This document shows positions 23,599 to 33,223 of a DNA stretch of 64,000 bases, piece by piece. The translations under genes were made by a program, and so were the position numbers. This DNA is from Mesorhizobium tianshanense. Lineage in GTDB: Bacteria; Pseudomonadota; Alphaproteobacteria; Rhizobiales; Rhizobiaceae. Location of the stretch: positions 18,430-82,429 of the forward strand of contig NZ_VLKT01000037.1 of assembly GCF_007830515.1 (NCBI RefSeq), written 5' to 3'. Positions within the stretch are counted from its first letter, which is position 1. Each line of letters starts with the position of its first letter. Under the pieces are notes generated by a model. The model searched no databases, was not told the origin of the DNA, and worked only from the letters and a program-made list of their open reading frames with translations.

Positions 23599-24273
23599 TC
23601 ACAACTGCACCTCGCCATGGGCCGCGCCCATGCGCTGCTCCAGCCGGCGGGCCAGCATGATCAGCGGATAGCAGACGATGAAATAGCCGAGGCCGACGAG
23701 GAAGAAGACCAGCAGGCCGTTCGGCACGCGTTGCACCACCAGCCAGCCGACCCGGGTGAGGTCGGTGAGCCCGATGGCCGAGACGACTGAGGAATCCTTG
23801 ATCAGCAGCACATATTGTCCGACCAGCGGCGGCAGCACGATGCGCATCGCCTGCGGCAGCACCACCTGGCGCATCCGATGCCAGCGCGACAGGCCGGACG
23901 CCAGCGCCGCCTCGACCTGGCCGGTCGGCACTGAGCGGATGCCGGCGACGACGATCTCGCAGATGAAGCAGGCGGCCAGATTGGTCAGCGCGATGATGCC
24001 GGCGGTAAAGGCGTCGAGCTCGATGCCCAGCTCCGGCAGGATGAAGAAGATCAGGAAGATCTGCACCAGGAACGGCGTGCCGCGGATCAGGTCGACCCAA
24101 GCGCCGATGAGGCCGCTAATCAGCCGGTTGCCGCCGGTTCTCAATATGCCGAGGCCAAAGCCGATCAGCGTGCCCAGCACCAGGCTGATCAGCGACAGCA
24201 TCACGGTCATGCCGAGGCCGCGCAAGGCGAGGGGGTAGCTGCCGGCGAGGCTTTGCAGTTGCTGCCAGATCAT
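23599..24273 (-). CDS. Polar amino acid ABC transporter permease
   Basis: 224 residues, about five transmembrane helices, HisM/GlnP family. The ATPase-contact EAA loop is GQVEAALASGLSRWHRMRQV. N-terminal GLGMTVMLSLISLVLGTLIG is the usual first helix. The start overlaps the preceding permease stop by 4 bp. It pairs with the neighbouring permease as a heterodimer. Confidence 0.93.
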   Translation of the reverse strand: MIWQQLQSLAGSYPLALRGLGMTVMLSLISLVLGTLIGFGLGILRTGGNRLISGLIGAWVDLIRGTPFLVQIFLIFFILPELGIELDAFTAGIIALTNLAACFICEIVVAGIRSVPTGQVEAALASGLSRWHRMRQVVLPQAMRIVLPPLVGQYVLLIKDSSVVSAIGLTDLTRVGWLVVQRVPNGLLVFFLVGLGYFIVCYPLIMLARRLEQRMGAAHGEVQL

Positions 24274-24947
24274 ATGCTGCTCCTTGCCGGCTGCAGTCCA
24301 AGCCAGCGCCCGGACAGCGCCGCCAGTCCCTTCAGCCCGTAGTAGAGCAGGAGGTAGAAGGCGGCGATGGTGACAAAACCTTCCGCCGGCATGAAGCGGT
24401 CGGAGGCGAGCAATTGTCCGGCGCGCGTCAGCTCGGCGACCGCGATCAGCGACAGCAATGCAGAATCCTTGACCAACACGATCGCCTGTCCGAGCAGCGG
24501 CGGGATGGTCACCTTGAACGCCTGCGGCAGGATGACGAGGCGCATGCGCTGGACATAGGTCATCCCTGAAGCGACGCCGGCCTCGACCTGGCCGCGCGGG
24601 ATCGACAGGATGCCGGCGCGGATGATCTCGGCGACATAGGCGCCGCTGTTCAGCGACAGAGCGAGAATGCCGACGACGAGCTCAGGCAGAATGATACCGA
24701 GCCGGGGCAGGCCGAAATAGAGGAAGTAGAGCTGCGCCAGCAAGGGCGTGGCGCGTACCGCGTCGATATAGGCCTTGGCCGGGACGCGAAACAGCCAGCC
24801 ACGCTGCAGGTTCATGGCGCTGAGCACGATGCCGACGGCGAGCGCCCCGGCAAAGGAGAGAAGGGACAACCACACGGTGGTGACGAGGCCCTGCCCGAAC
24901 AGCGGCAGATATTCGACGATGGTGCGGAAGCTGAAATTTTCGAGCAT
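24270..24947 (-). CDS. Polar amino acid ABC transporter permease
   Basis: 225 residues, about five transmembrane helices, HisQ/GlnP family. The EAA loop is GQVEAGVASGMTYVQRMRL. It is separated from the upstream binding-protein gene by 84 bp containing a perfect 15-bp hairpin, an arrangement that often lets the binding protein be made in excess over the membrane components. It overlaps the second permease by 4 bp. Confidence 0.93.
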   Translation of the reverse strand: MLENFSFRTIVEYLPLFGQGLVTTVWLSLLSFAGALAVGIVLSAMNLQRGWLFRVPAKAYIDAVRATPLLAQLYFLYFGLPRLGIILPELVVGILALSLNSGAYVAEIIRAGILSIPRGQVEAGVASGMTYVQRMRLVILPQAFKVTIPPLLGQAIVLVKDSALLSLIAVAELTRAGQLLASDRFMPAEGFVTIAAFYLLLYYGLKGLAALSGRWLGLQPARSSI

Positions 24948-24979
24948 CGTTGGGCGGATTCCCCCGAGCGAAACGGTTT

Positions 24980-25019
24980 CCGAACAGCTTCGCGGCGCGA
25001 GGCACGCGAAGCTGTTCGG
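24980..25019 (-). terminator. Intra-operon stem-loop between binding-protein and permease genes
   Basis: CCGAACAGCTTCGCG (24980-24994) and CGCGAAGCTGTTCGG (25005-25019) form a perfect 15-bp stem with a 10-nt loop. No long U-run follows, so partial termination or 3'-end protection of the binding-protein mRNA is more likely than a full stop. Confidence 0.7.
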
Positions 25020-25031
25020 GTCTATTGCTGC

Positions 25032-25820
25032 TTAGTGGTCCTTCTTCCAGTCGTCGGAATTGACCCAGTAGTCGAGGTTCTTCTGCAGGCGGCCGTCGAG
25101 GCTGACCTGATCGAGGAACAGGTTCATCCAGGTCAGCAGGTCCTGCTCGTCATAGCGCGTGGCGAAGGCCAGCGGCTCCTTCGACAGCATGTCCGGCATG
25201 ATGGTGAAGCTGCCGGCCGGATAGGCGGTCGACTGGCCCTTGACCGCCGAGACGTCGTTGACGCCGCAATCGGCCTGGCCGTTGTTGACGGCGTCGAGCA
25301 GCAGCGGGCCGCCGCCCTTGTAGCTCTTGATGTCGGCATCGGGGAAGGCGGTCTTGGCCTCCTTCTCACCGGTGGCGCCGAGCAGCACAGCGATCTTGGT
25401 GCCCTTGGCTTTGCAATCCTCGGTGGACTTGAACTTGCTGTCGGCTTTGGTGAAGACGGTGCTGCCCGTGTACATGTAAGGCTTGGTGAAGGCGACCTTC
25501 ATCGCCCGCGCCAGCGTCGGCGTCATGTCAGCGACCAGAAGATCGGCCTTGCCCGACAGCAGCGCCGGGATCAGTCCGTCCCAGTCGAAATCGAGGAAGG
25601 TGATCTTGACGCCCATTTCCTTGGCCATCAGTTCGGCCAGTTCGACCGAACTGCCGGTGCGTTCGCCGGCCGCACCAACCAGCGAGAAGGGCGGTCCCTG
25701 CGTCTGCACGGCAACGCGCAGCTCGCCGCGCTTGGTGATCTCGTCGAGCGTTCCGGCACTGGCCGCGGCAGTGAGGCCGGCGAGCGCAAGGCCTGCGATG
25801 AAAAGCTTGGCAATCTTCAT
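25032..25820 (-). CDS. Polar amino acid ABC transporter substrate-binding protein
   Basis: 262 residues, SBP family 3. Signal peptide about 1-22 (KIAKLFIAGLALAGLTAAASA). The mature protein shows the family order: GELRVAVQTQGPPFSLVG, LLSGKADLLVADMTPT, and AKGTKIAVLLGATGEKEA. The ATG at 25820 has AAGGAGGA upstream. The ligand is probably an amino acid; linkage with a saccharopine-dehydrogenase-like enzyme and an Lrp regulator hints at lysine or a derivative, but nothing in the sequence proves it. Confidence 0.92.
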   Translation of the reverse strand: MKIAKLFIAGLALAGLTAAASAGTLDEITKRGELRVAVQTQGPPFSLVGAAGERTGSSVELAELMAKEMGVKITFLDFDWDGLIPALLSGKADLLVADMTPTLARAMKVAFTKPYMYTGSTVFTKADSKFKSTEDCKAKGTKIAVLLGATGEKEAKTAFPDADIKSYKGGGPLLLDAVNNGQADCGVNDVSAVKGQSTAYPAGSFTIMPDMLSKEPLAFATRYDEQDLLTWMNLFLDQVSLDGRLQKNLDYWVNSDDWKKDH

Positions 25821-25929
25821 TGGGCATTCCTCCTTGTTATCGTTTGTTGTTCCACGTTTTTGTTCCACCCTTTCGGGGGCTTTTTGAGCGGCAGCGCCGT
25901 TGCCGGCGGCGGCCACCGTTCGAAAATCG

Positions 25930-27093
25930 TCAATCCCAGCTGATCGTTTCGGATACCCGTATACCGCGCCGAGCCAGCTCGTCGAGGAAGCGGCCGTCAG
26001 GCACATGCAGCAGCGGGTTGAGCAGGCCGGGTTCAGTGATTTCGCCCCGCGCCAGCATCTGCGCCACGATGCTGGCGGGATAGCCGACGCCAAGGCTCAT
26101 GCCGAACAGGCCGGAGGCGAGATCGCGTTCGATGATCAGGTTCGAGGTCACCGTCTTGCGGCGGCCGCCTTGGGTGCCTGAGAAGACATTGCGCATCACG
26201 CAAAGGTCCTTTTCGTCGGCGCCATATTGCAGTTGCGGGCCGAGCAGCCGGCCGAGAAATTCACGTGGGCTGGCGCCAACTCCGGGCAGTTTGTCTTCGG
26301 AGAGGAAGCCAAGCTCCTTGAGCGGCGCCCAGAACGCCGACCAACCCGGCCAGCGCAACGAATAGCGGCCAGAGCGCTGCAGCTCCTTGGCGGCGGCCAA
26401 CATCTCGACGTAGTGCGGCGCGTCGCCATTGGGGAAGGCTTCCAGTCTGCCCAGCCCGTCGACCTCGATCTGATGGATGAAGCGATTGTCGTGCTGGCGG
26501 CCGGCCGGCACCTCGACCCGTTGGCCGTCTTCGATGAGCACGCTGTCGCGGTTCTGGCTCACCAGAACCATGTCGAAGTTCCAGCTCACCTTGTAGCACA
26601 GCGGCTTGGCCATCGCTTTCGGCTCGGGGATGCCGCCGCAATAGGAATCGATCGCCGTGATGGTTTCGAACTGACGGGCGGCGCGCGCGTAGAGCACAAG
26701 GTCGATGCCGGGGTCGAGCCCGCATTCGGTCATGATCGAAACGCCGGCAGCTTCCGCTGCCGGGGCAAGGTCGGCGATGACCTTGCCGTAATTGGTGGTG
26801 ACCAGCGGCGTGCGCGTCGCGATCGCGGCCAGCACCGCCTCGCGCATCAGCGGCTGCGGCAACAGGTCGATGGCGGCGTCGACACCCGCCAGCACGTCCG
26901 CCAATGCCGGAGCGATCGCGCCTTCCGGCACGACGAAACGCACGCGGCCAAGGTCGGCCAGGCCGCCGAGCCGGGCTGCCCCGTCCGGCGCGGTATCGAC
27001 GCAGACCACTTGCTCGACACCGGCGCAGGCGACGAGATCCGCGATCGCCGCCCGGCCTTGCAGGCCGAGGCCGCCGAGAACCGCGATCTTCAT
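25930..27093 (-). CDS. Saccharopine dehydrogenase-like oxidoreductase
   Basis: 387 residues. N-terminal Rossmann fold starting IAVLGGLGLQGRAAIADLV (GxGxxG variant); MTECGLDPGIDLVLYARAA matches the active-site region of saccharopine reductase and carboxynorspermidine-synthase-like enzymes (PF03435/PF16653). The ATG at 27093 overlaps the lrp stop by 4 bp (ATGA), so regulator and enzyme are coupled, and the transporter follows after 109 bp on the same strand. It likely forms or cleaves a secondary amine between an amino acid and a keto acid; substrate unknown. Confidence 0.82.
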   Translation of the reverse strand: MKIAVLGGLGLQGRAAIADLVACAGVEQVVCVDTAPDGAARLGGLADLGRVRFVVPEGAIAPALADVLAGVDAAIDLLPQPLMREAVLAAIATRTPLVTTNYGKVIADLAPAAEAAGVSIMTECGLDPGIDLVLYARAARQFETITAIDSYCGGIPEPKAMAKPLCYKVSWNFDMVLVSQNRDSVLIEDGQRVEVPAGRQHDNRFIHQIEVDGLGRLEAFPNGDAPHYVEMLAAAKELQRSGRYSLRWPGWSAFWAPLKELGFLSEDKLPGVGASPREFLGRLLGPQLQYGADEKDLCVMRNVFSGTQGGRRKTVTSNLIIERDLASGLFGMSLGVGYPASIVAQMLARGEITEPGLLNPLLHVPDGRFLDELARRGIRVSETISWD

Positions 27094-27599
27094 GGCATTT
27101 CCTTGCGCGCAGTTGTCTCGTCCGACCAGCAGCCTTCCGGCAAGCTGACCCATTTGTTGCAGGAGGCCATGACGACGAACGTCTCGCTGCGCACGACTTC
27201 GCCAGGCTCGCCCGCGCCGGGGATCAGCTCGCTGGTGACACGGTAGAGATCGGCGACATCGCCGGCCACCGTCACGTCGACGATGATGTCGAAGCGCCCG
27301 GTGACGACAGAGGCCGAATTCACGAAAGGCAGTTCGGAAATGCGCTGCGCGAGTTCCCGGGCGCGACCGCGTCCCTGCGCATTGATGCCGACGATCGCCG
27401 AGATCAGCTCGGGGCGTTCGGTCAGGTTGAGCAGCCCGACGATCTTGAGCAGGTTGCGGTCCAAGAGGTTGCGCAGCCGCATGCGCACCGTCGGCACCGA
27501 GACCGCCATCTTCTCGGCGAGGCGATTGACGCCAAGCTGCGCATCCTGCGACAGCAGCTTGACCAGTCGCCGGTCGGTCTGATCGAGATGTTCCCGCAA
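27090..27599 (-). CDS. Lrp/AsnC-family regulator
   Basis: 169 residues: N-terminal HTH (RLVKLLSQDAQLGVNRLAEK, VSVPTVRMRLRNLLDR) and a C-terminal RAM ligand domain (about 70-150, VVTGRFDIIVDVTVAG). First gene of the minus-strand unit lrp / saccharopine-like dehydrogenase / ABC transporter, so it most likely senses the imported amino acid and controls the unit. A perfect 7-bp dyad (27613-27633) lies 14 bp upstream of its start in an AT-rich stretch, a good autoregulatory site. Confidence 0.9.
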   Translation of the reverse strand: MREHLDQTDRRLVKLLSQDAQLGVNRLAEKMAVSVPTVRMRLRNLLDRNLLKIVGLLNLTERPELISAIVGINAQGRGRARELAQRISELPFVNSASVVTGRFDIIVDVTVAGDVADLYRVTSELIPGAGEPGEVVRSETFVVMASCNKWVSLPEGCWSDETTARKEMP

Positions 27600-27612
27600 A
27601 CGCTCAGGCTTT

Positions 27613-27633
27613 CATAAATGGAAAGAATTTATG
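27613..27633. promoter_or_regulatory. Dyad upstream of the lrp gene
   Basis: CATAAAT-GGAAAGA-ATTTATG, a perfect inverted repeat in an AT-rich block (27613-27665) that stands out from the GC-rich surroundings. Likely an Lrp-family operator. Confidence 0.5.
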
Positions 27634-27770
27634 GATTTTTCTTTCTGATATGAAAACAGCTTAGGGGTTATCTTTTGAAATCGCAAGAGTGTTCGGCCGC
27701 CTGTTAACAAGAACCCGGAAGACGGGTATGGAGGGCTTGCCGCTGCCGCGGCCGACCGAGGGCATGCCGG

Positions 27771-28694
27771 CTAGCGCGGCTTCTCGATCCCCGGAATGCC
27801 GCCGATCCGCTCGGCGAGAAAATCGACCAGCAGCCGGACCCGCGCAATGCCCGCGCGCTCCGGAACGATCAGCATGCTCAGCGGTACGGGAGGCGGGGAA
27901 TAGCCCGACAGGATCACTTCCAGCCGGCCAGCTGCGAGGAGATCGTCGACAAGCCAGTGATGGGCCGGTGCGATACCGCGCCCGGCGACAAGGGCTTCGC
28001 GCGCGGCAAGCCCATGGTCGACCCGAAATCGGCCGCCAAAAGGCACCGCATGGCGCTCGCCGCCCGGCCCCTGCAGGGCGAGCGTGTCGCTTCCCGCGAT
28101 GTTCGACATCCGGATGCCTTCATGGCCAGGCAGATCCTGCGGGACAGCCGGTCTGCCCCGCGCCGCCAGATAGGTCGGCGCCGCCACCAGCAGACGCCGC
28201 GACTGGCCAAGCGCCCTTAGTTTCATGGAACTGTCGGTGAGCGGACCGAGGCGAAGCGCGATGTCGACGCCCTCCCGCACAAGGTCGATGCGCTCGTCGG
28301 TGAGGCTGAGATCGACCCCGATGTCGGGATAGCGGTCCTGAAAGGCGAAGATCAAGCGGCTGACGTGCAAAACCCCGAGCGCCGCCGTGCAGGATATCCG
28401 GATCGTGCCGGCCGACGCGCCGCGCGTGCCCCGCGCCTCATCGCCGGCCTGCTCAACGAGGCGCAGGATCTGGACGCTGTCGGCATAGTAACGGCTGCCT
28501 TCATCGGTCATCGTGACACGCCGGGTGGTCCTGCTGAGCAAGGGCACGCCGATGGCCTCCTCGAGTTCCCGCAGATGCCGTGTGACCGTCGACTGCCCAA
28601 CGCCGAGTTCGCGCGCCACCGCTGACAGGCTGCCGCGCTCGGCGACGCGAACGAAGGTGCGCATGCGCTCGAGTGTGACGTCCGATCTATCCAT
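27771..28694 (-). CDS. LysR-family regulator
   Basis: 307 residues. N-terminal winged HTH (FVRVAERGSLSAVARELGVG, QSTVTRHLRELEE) and a C-terminal periplasmic-binding-like domain typical of the CrgA/PA-type LysR subgroup. Divergent from the quinone-reductase gene at 28788 with 93 bp between them, the usual arrangement for a LysR target. Confidence 0.9.
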   Translation of the reverse strand: MDRSDVTLERMRTFVRVAERGSLSAVARELGVGQSTVTRHLRELEEAIGVPLLSRTTRRVTMTDEGSRYYADSVQILRLVEQAGDEARGTRGASAGTIRISCTAALGVLHVSRLIFAFQDRYPDIGVDLSLTDERIDLVREGVDIALRLGPLTDSSMKLRALGQSRRLLVAAPTYLAARGRPAVPQDLPGHEGIRMSNIAGSDTLALQGPGGERHAVPFGGRFRVDHGLAAREALVAGRGIAPAHHWLVDDLLAAGRLEVILSGYSPPPVPLSMLIVPERAGIARVRLLVDFLAERIGGIPGIEKPR

Positions 28695-28787
28695 TATTCG
28701 GCATAATCTTATTCATTGTCTACATATAGCGGATTACCCAAGGGCTGGCTACCTTCAGCGTTCACCGTCCTTCTTCGGAGTTGACCC

Positions 28788-29618
28788 ATGAAAGTCCTGC
28801 TTGTCTTTGCTCATCCTGAATCGCGGTCGCTCAATGGCGCGCTGCGTGACGTCGCCATCAGGGAACTCGAGGCCCAGGGCCACGAGGTGCGGGTGTCGGA
28901 CCTCTATGCCGATGGCTGGAAATCCGAGGTGGACCGTGCCGACTTTCCGTCGTGGCCGCCCGAAGCGCGTTTCCTGCCGGCTGGTGCGTCCAAAGAGGCT
29001 TTCGCGAGCAACACGCTGACCGATGACGTCAAAGCGGAGATCGACAAGCTGCTGTGGGCCGACACCCTGATCCTTCAGTTTCCGCTCTGGTGGTACGCCA
29101 TGCCGGCGATCCTCAAGGGCTGGGTCGACCGGGTGTACGCCTACGGCTTCGCCTATGGCGTCGGCGAGCACAGCGACAAGCGGTGGGGCGACCGCTTTGG
29201 CGAGGGAACGCTCGCCGGCAAGCGCGCGATGCTGATCGTGACCACGGGCGGCTGGGAGGAGCATTATTCCGCCCGCGGCGTTAACGGCCCGATCGACGAC
29301 CTGCTGTTCCCGATCAATCACGGGATCCTTTATTATCCGGGCTACGACGTGCTTCCGCCGTTCGTGGTTTTCAGAGTGGACCGTTTCGGTGAGGCCGATT
29401 TCGAACCTGTTGCGCAGCGGCTGCGCGAAAGGATGCGGACGCTCGAGACAATCCGGCCCATACCCTTCCGGCAGCAGAATGGCGGGGACTACCACATTCC
29501 GAGCATGCAGCTCCGCTCCGAACTGGGCGATCCGGGCGCCACAGGCTTCGCGCTTCACGAGGATCGCGCCGGCGCCAAGTCGGCGGCGTCGCGTCGCACC
29601 TTTCGGGGCGTTGCCTGA
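28788..29618 (+). CDS. NAD(P)H:quinone oxidoreductase, flavodoxin-like fold
   Basis: 276 residues of the NQO1/KefF-type flavodoxin fold (PF02525): MKVLLVFAHPESRSLNGAL binds FMN/FAD phosphate, LILQFPLWWYAMPAILKGW and TTGGWEEHY are the usual flavin-contact blocks. It probably performs two-electron reduction of quinones or electrophiles. Divergent LysR gene upstream suggests inducible expression. The ATG follows GGAGTTGACCC. The C-terminal 25 residues are Ala/Arg-rich and may be non-conserved. Confidence 0.87.
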   Translation: MKVLLVFAHPESRSLNGALRDVAIRELEAQGHEVRVSDLYADGWKSEVDRADFPSWPPEARFLPAGASKEAFASNTLTDDVKAEIDKLLWADTLILQFPLWWYAMPAILKGWVDRVYAYGFAYGVGEHSDKRWGDRFGEGTLAGKRAMLIVTTGGWEEHYSARGVNGPIDDLLFPINHGILYYPGYDVLPPFVVFRVDRFGEADFEPVAQRLRERMRTLETIRPIPFRQQNGGDYHIPSMQLRSELGDPGATGFALHEDRAGAKSAASRRTFRGVA

Positions 29619-29657
29619 CGCAGGGCAAGGCAAGGAGCCCGGAGCTTACTGGATGAA

Positions 29658-29735
29658 TCAGCGGCAGGCCCGGAAGATCGCCACCGCCGCGGCCGTGAGC
29701 GCGGCATTGCCGGATGCCACGCGCAATTCTTTCAA
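29658..29735 (-). pseudogene. Fossil 3' end of a BKACE gene
   Basis: On the minus strand the last 25 codons before a TGA at 29658 read KELRVASGNAALTAAAVAIF plus a basic tail. They align almost residue for residue with the C-terminus of the intact BKACE gene at 31010-31735 (GKELPDGTVAFGNAALVAAA). An in-frame stop at 29736 and no upstream homology show that only the tail survives. It flanks the adenosine-deaminase gene on the opposite side from the intact copy. Confidence 0.6.
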
Positions 29736-29801
29736 TCATTTCTTGAAATGTGGACCGGACTTTTCGTGATTTGATGGGGCCATCGAACAGGGGAGGCGTC
29801 A

Positions 29802-30803
29802 TTGACCGACTACATCGGGTTGCCGAAAGCCGAAGTGCACATACACGTCGAGGGCTGCTTCGAGGCCGACGACGTAATCAGGAACTGCGAGGAGGCTGGC
29901 ATTCCGCTGCGTGCGCCGCGCGACAGGCTCTTCGAAGCACACGACCTGAAGAGCTTTCTCGAGATGCTCGACTGGTTATGCGGGACGTTCCGGACGCGCG
30001 AGCAACTGGCCACCACTGCCTACAAGTTTGCGCAGCGCATGACCGGGAGCGGCGTGCGTTACGCCGACGTCATCGTCAACCCGACCCACTGGCCGCACTG
30101 GCACAGGAACCTCCCGGCGATGATCGACGCGTTCGACGTCGGTTTCGCGGCCGCCGAGCAGGACGGAAACCCGCCGGTCGGGCTTTGCGTCAGCCTGCTT
30201 CGCACCCAGTCGGCGGCGGAGTCGATCGAGTTGGTGGAGTTGCTGAGCGAGATCAGGCACCCGCGCGTCGTTGCGCTGTCGGTCGACGGAAACGAAGCGG
30301 CTGCCGGCCGCACCGGTCCGCGCTTTGCCGAGGCGTTCCGCCGGGCTGCTGCTGCGGGTTTGCGGCGGACAGTTCATGCGGGCGAGTCAAGCGGTCCCGA
30401 GGGCGTCCGTGACGCTGTCGAATTGCTTGGCGCCGACCGCATCGACCACGGTGTACGAGCGATCGAGGATCCGGATTTGGTCGACTTGCTTGCGCAAAGA
30501 CAGATTCCTTTGGGCGTCTGCCCGATCTCCAACATCGTGCTCGGCGTCTACCGGTCGCTTGCCGAACATCCGATCGACGCCCTGCGCAAGGCCGGCGTTG
30601 CCGTCTCGATAAACACCGACGATCCGGCGCTGCTCGACACGACCCTCGAAGCGTCTTACGCCGCGTGCACCGAGGCTTTCGCATGGGACGGCGAAGCCAT
30701 CCGCCAACTCGCTGCGACTTCGGTGCACGCGAGCTATGCCGACCCTGCGCTAAAGGCGCATATTCTGGCAGATCTGGCGGCATGGCAGGCCTGGCAGGCC
30801 TGA
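29802..30803 (+). CDS. Adenosine/adenine deaminase family protein
   Basis: 333 residues of the amidohydrolase-fold deaminase family (PF00962). The metal and catalytic motifs are all present: PKAEVHIHVEG (two His), HAGES (His, Glu), DRIDHGVR (His) and SINTDDPALL (Asp pair). The RIDHG variant and CPISNIVLGVY differ slightly from classical adenosine deaminase, so adenine or another aminopurine could be the substrate. It starts with TTG at 29802, preceded by GGGAGGCG; no in-frame ATG fits. It stands alone between a BKACE fossil and an intact BKACE gene on the other strand. Confidence 0.85.
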   Translation: MTDYIGLPKAEVHIHVEGCFEADDVIRNCEEAGIPLRAPRDRLFEAHDLKSFLEMLDWLCGTFRTREQLATTAYKFAQRMTGSGVRYADVIVNPTHWPHWHRNLPAMIDAFDVGFAAAEQDGNPPVGLCVSLLRTQSAAESIELVELLSEIRHPRVVALSVDGNEAAAGRTGPRFAEAFRRAAAAGLRRTVHAGESSGPEGVRDAVELLGADRIDHGVRAIEDPDLVDLLAQRQIPLGVCPISNIVLGVYRSLAEHPIDALRKAGVAVSINTDDPALLDTTLEASYAACTEAFAWDGEAIRQLAATSVHASYADPALKAHILADLAAWQAWQA

Positions 30804-30849
30804 CAAGGGCTGCGAGATCGGCAGCCTTTGAAAGCTTGGATTCCTCGCC

Positions 30850-30990
30850 CCACGGAAGTGGGGAGAGGTGGCCGCGAAGCGGCCGGAGAGGGACCCTTCG
30901 AAAGACGCAAGCCTTCTAATGAAGACGCTCGAGCGTGGGCCTGCGCGATTTCCCCCTCTCCGTCTCGGCTTCGCCGAACCACCTCTCCTC
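30850..30990. repeat. Mosaic intergenic inverted repeat
   Basis: The gap after the deaminase gene carries GGGAGAGGTGG (30861) and its inverse CCACCTCTCC (30979), a CCCCAC/GTGGGG pair and the internal dyad GGCCGCGAAGCGGCC. The same building blocks (GGCCGC-TTC/GAA-GCGGCC and CTCCCCC/GGGGGAG) occur at 43000-43190. Probably a dispersed palindromic element that also serves as a bidirectional stop. Confidence 0.6.
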
Positions 30991-31009
30991 AGCGAGGAAC
31001 CAGGTCCCG

Positions 31010-31735
31010 CTACCGCCTCTCCCTGAAAATCGCCACCGCCGCCGCCACCAGCGCTGCATTACCGAAGGCCACCGTTCCGTCCGGAAGCTCCTTGCCGTCC
31101 TCCAGCCCGACGCGCGTCGACCAGTTGCGTTCCGCCGCCCCATGCACGAACGGCCAGACAGTCGCGTTTTCGCCGTGCAGCAGGATGGCGTGGCGCATTC
31201 CGGCGCGGTCGAGTGCCGCCGCGATACCGTCGCTGACTTCCCATGCCGCGTTCAGCGCCTGCTCCGAGATCTCGATCAGGATGCGCAGCACCTTGCAGCC
31301 GTGATCGAGGCGCACCAGGCGCTCGGCGTCGGCGACGGAGGCGAGCCCGGCTTCGATGCCGATACCGCGCTGGCGCAGCCTCTGCATGACCTCGGGCGCG
31401 GCTTTCTCACTCAGATTGACCGAGGCGTAGTCGGGCAGTTCGCTCCAACCGTCGATCGCCGCCAGCGTGCGCTCGTCGTCGTTCTCGATCCAGGCGCCGG
31501 TCGAGACGCCGATCAGCGTTCCCGGGCAGGCGCGGCGCAAGGCCAGCATAGTCCGATCCATCGCCTCAGGCGCGAGGCTTTCGCGGCCATCGAGCCCGCG
31601 TGCATGGACATGCAGCTCGGCCGCACCGGCGGCCACGCAGGCCGCGCCGTCGCGCGCCATGGCGTCCGCGTCAAGCGGTAGGTGCGGATGGAAGTCGGCG
31701 TTGCGCGCGCCATTGATGCAGGCTTGAACGATCAT
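31010..31735 (-). CDS. BKACE-family beta-keto acid cleavage enzyme
   Basis: 241 residues of the 3-keto-5-aminohexanoate cleavage (DUF849/BKACE) family, which condenses a beta-keto acid with acetyl-CoA. The start region VQACINGARN and the zinc motif AAELHVHARG (His-x-His) are family marks; STGAWIENDDERT and ILLHGENATVWPF follow. At 241 residues it is shorter than the usual 270-310. ATG 31735 was preferred over 31762 because it places the conserved first strand at the N-terminus. The substrate is not predictable. A fossil of a second copy lies at 29658-29735. Confidence 0.82.
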   Translation of the reverse strand: MIVQACINGARNADFHPHLPLDADAMARDGAACVAAGAAELHVHARGLDGRESLAPEAMDRTMLALRRACPGTLIGVSTGAWIENDDERTLAAIDGWSELPDYASVNLSEKAAPEVMQRLRQRGIGIEAGLASVADAERLVRLDHGCKVLRILIEISEQALNAAWEVSDGIAAALDRAGMRHAILLHGENATVWPFVHGAAERNWSTRVGLEDGKELPDGTVAFGNAALVAAAVAIFRERR

Positions 31736-31854
31736 GAGAATGGTCCGGTTGAAGTGGACCAAGTGTAGCGCGGGATGGCGGAAACCGGAATCGGGTTCGT
31801 CTCAGGAGAGTTGCTACGGAGGCAGGGAAGGTCCGTGATGTCGGCGCCGCCCCT

Positions 31855-33210
<1,356 letters not shown>

Positions 33211-33223
33211 GCTGCCTTGGCCA

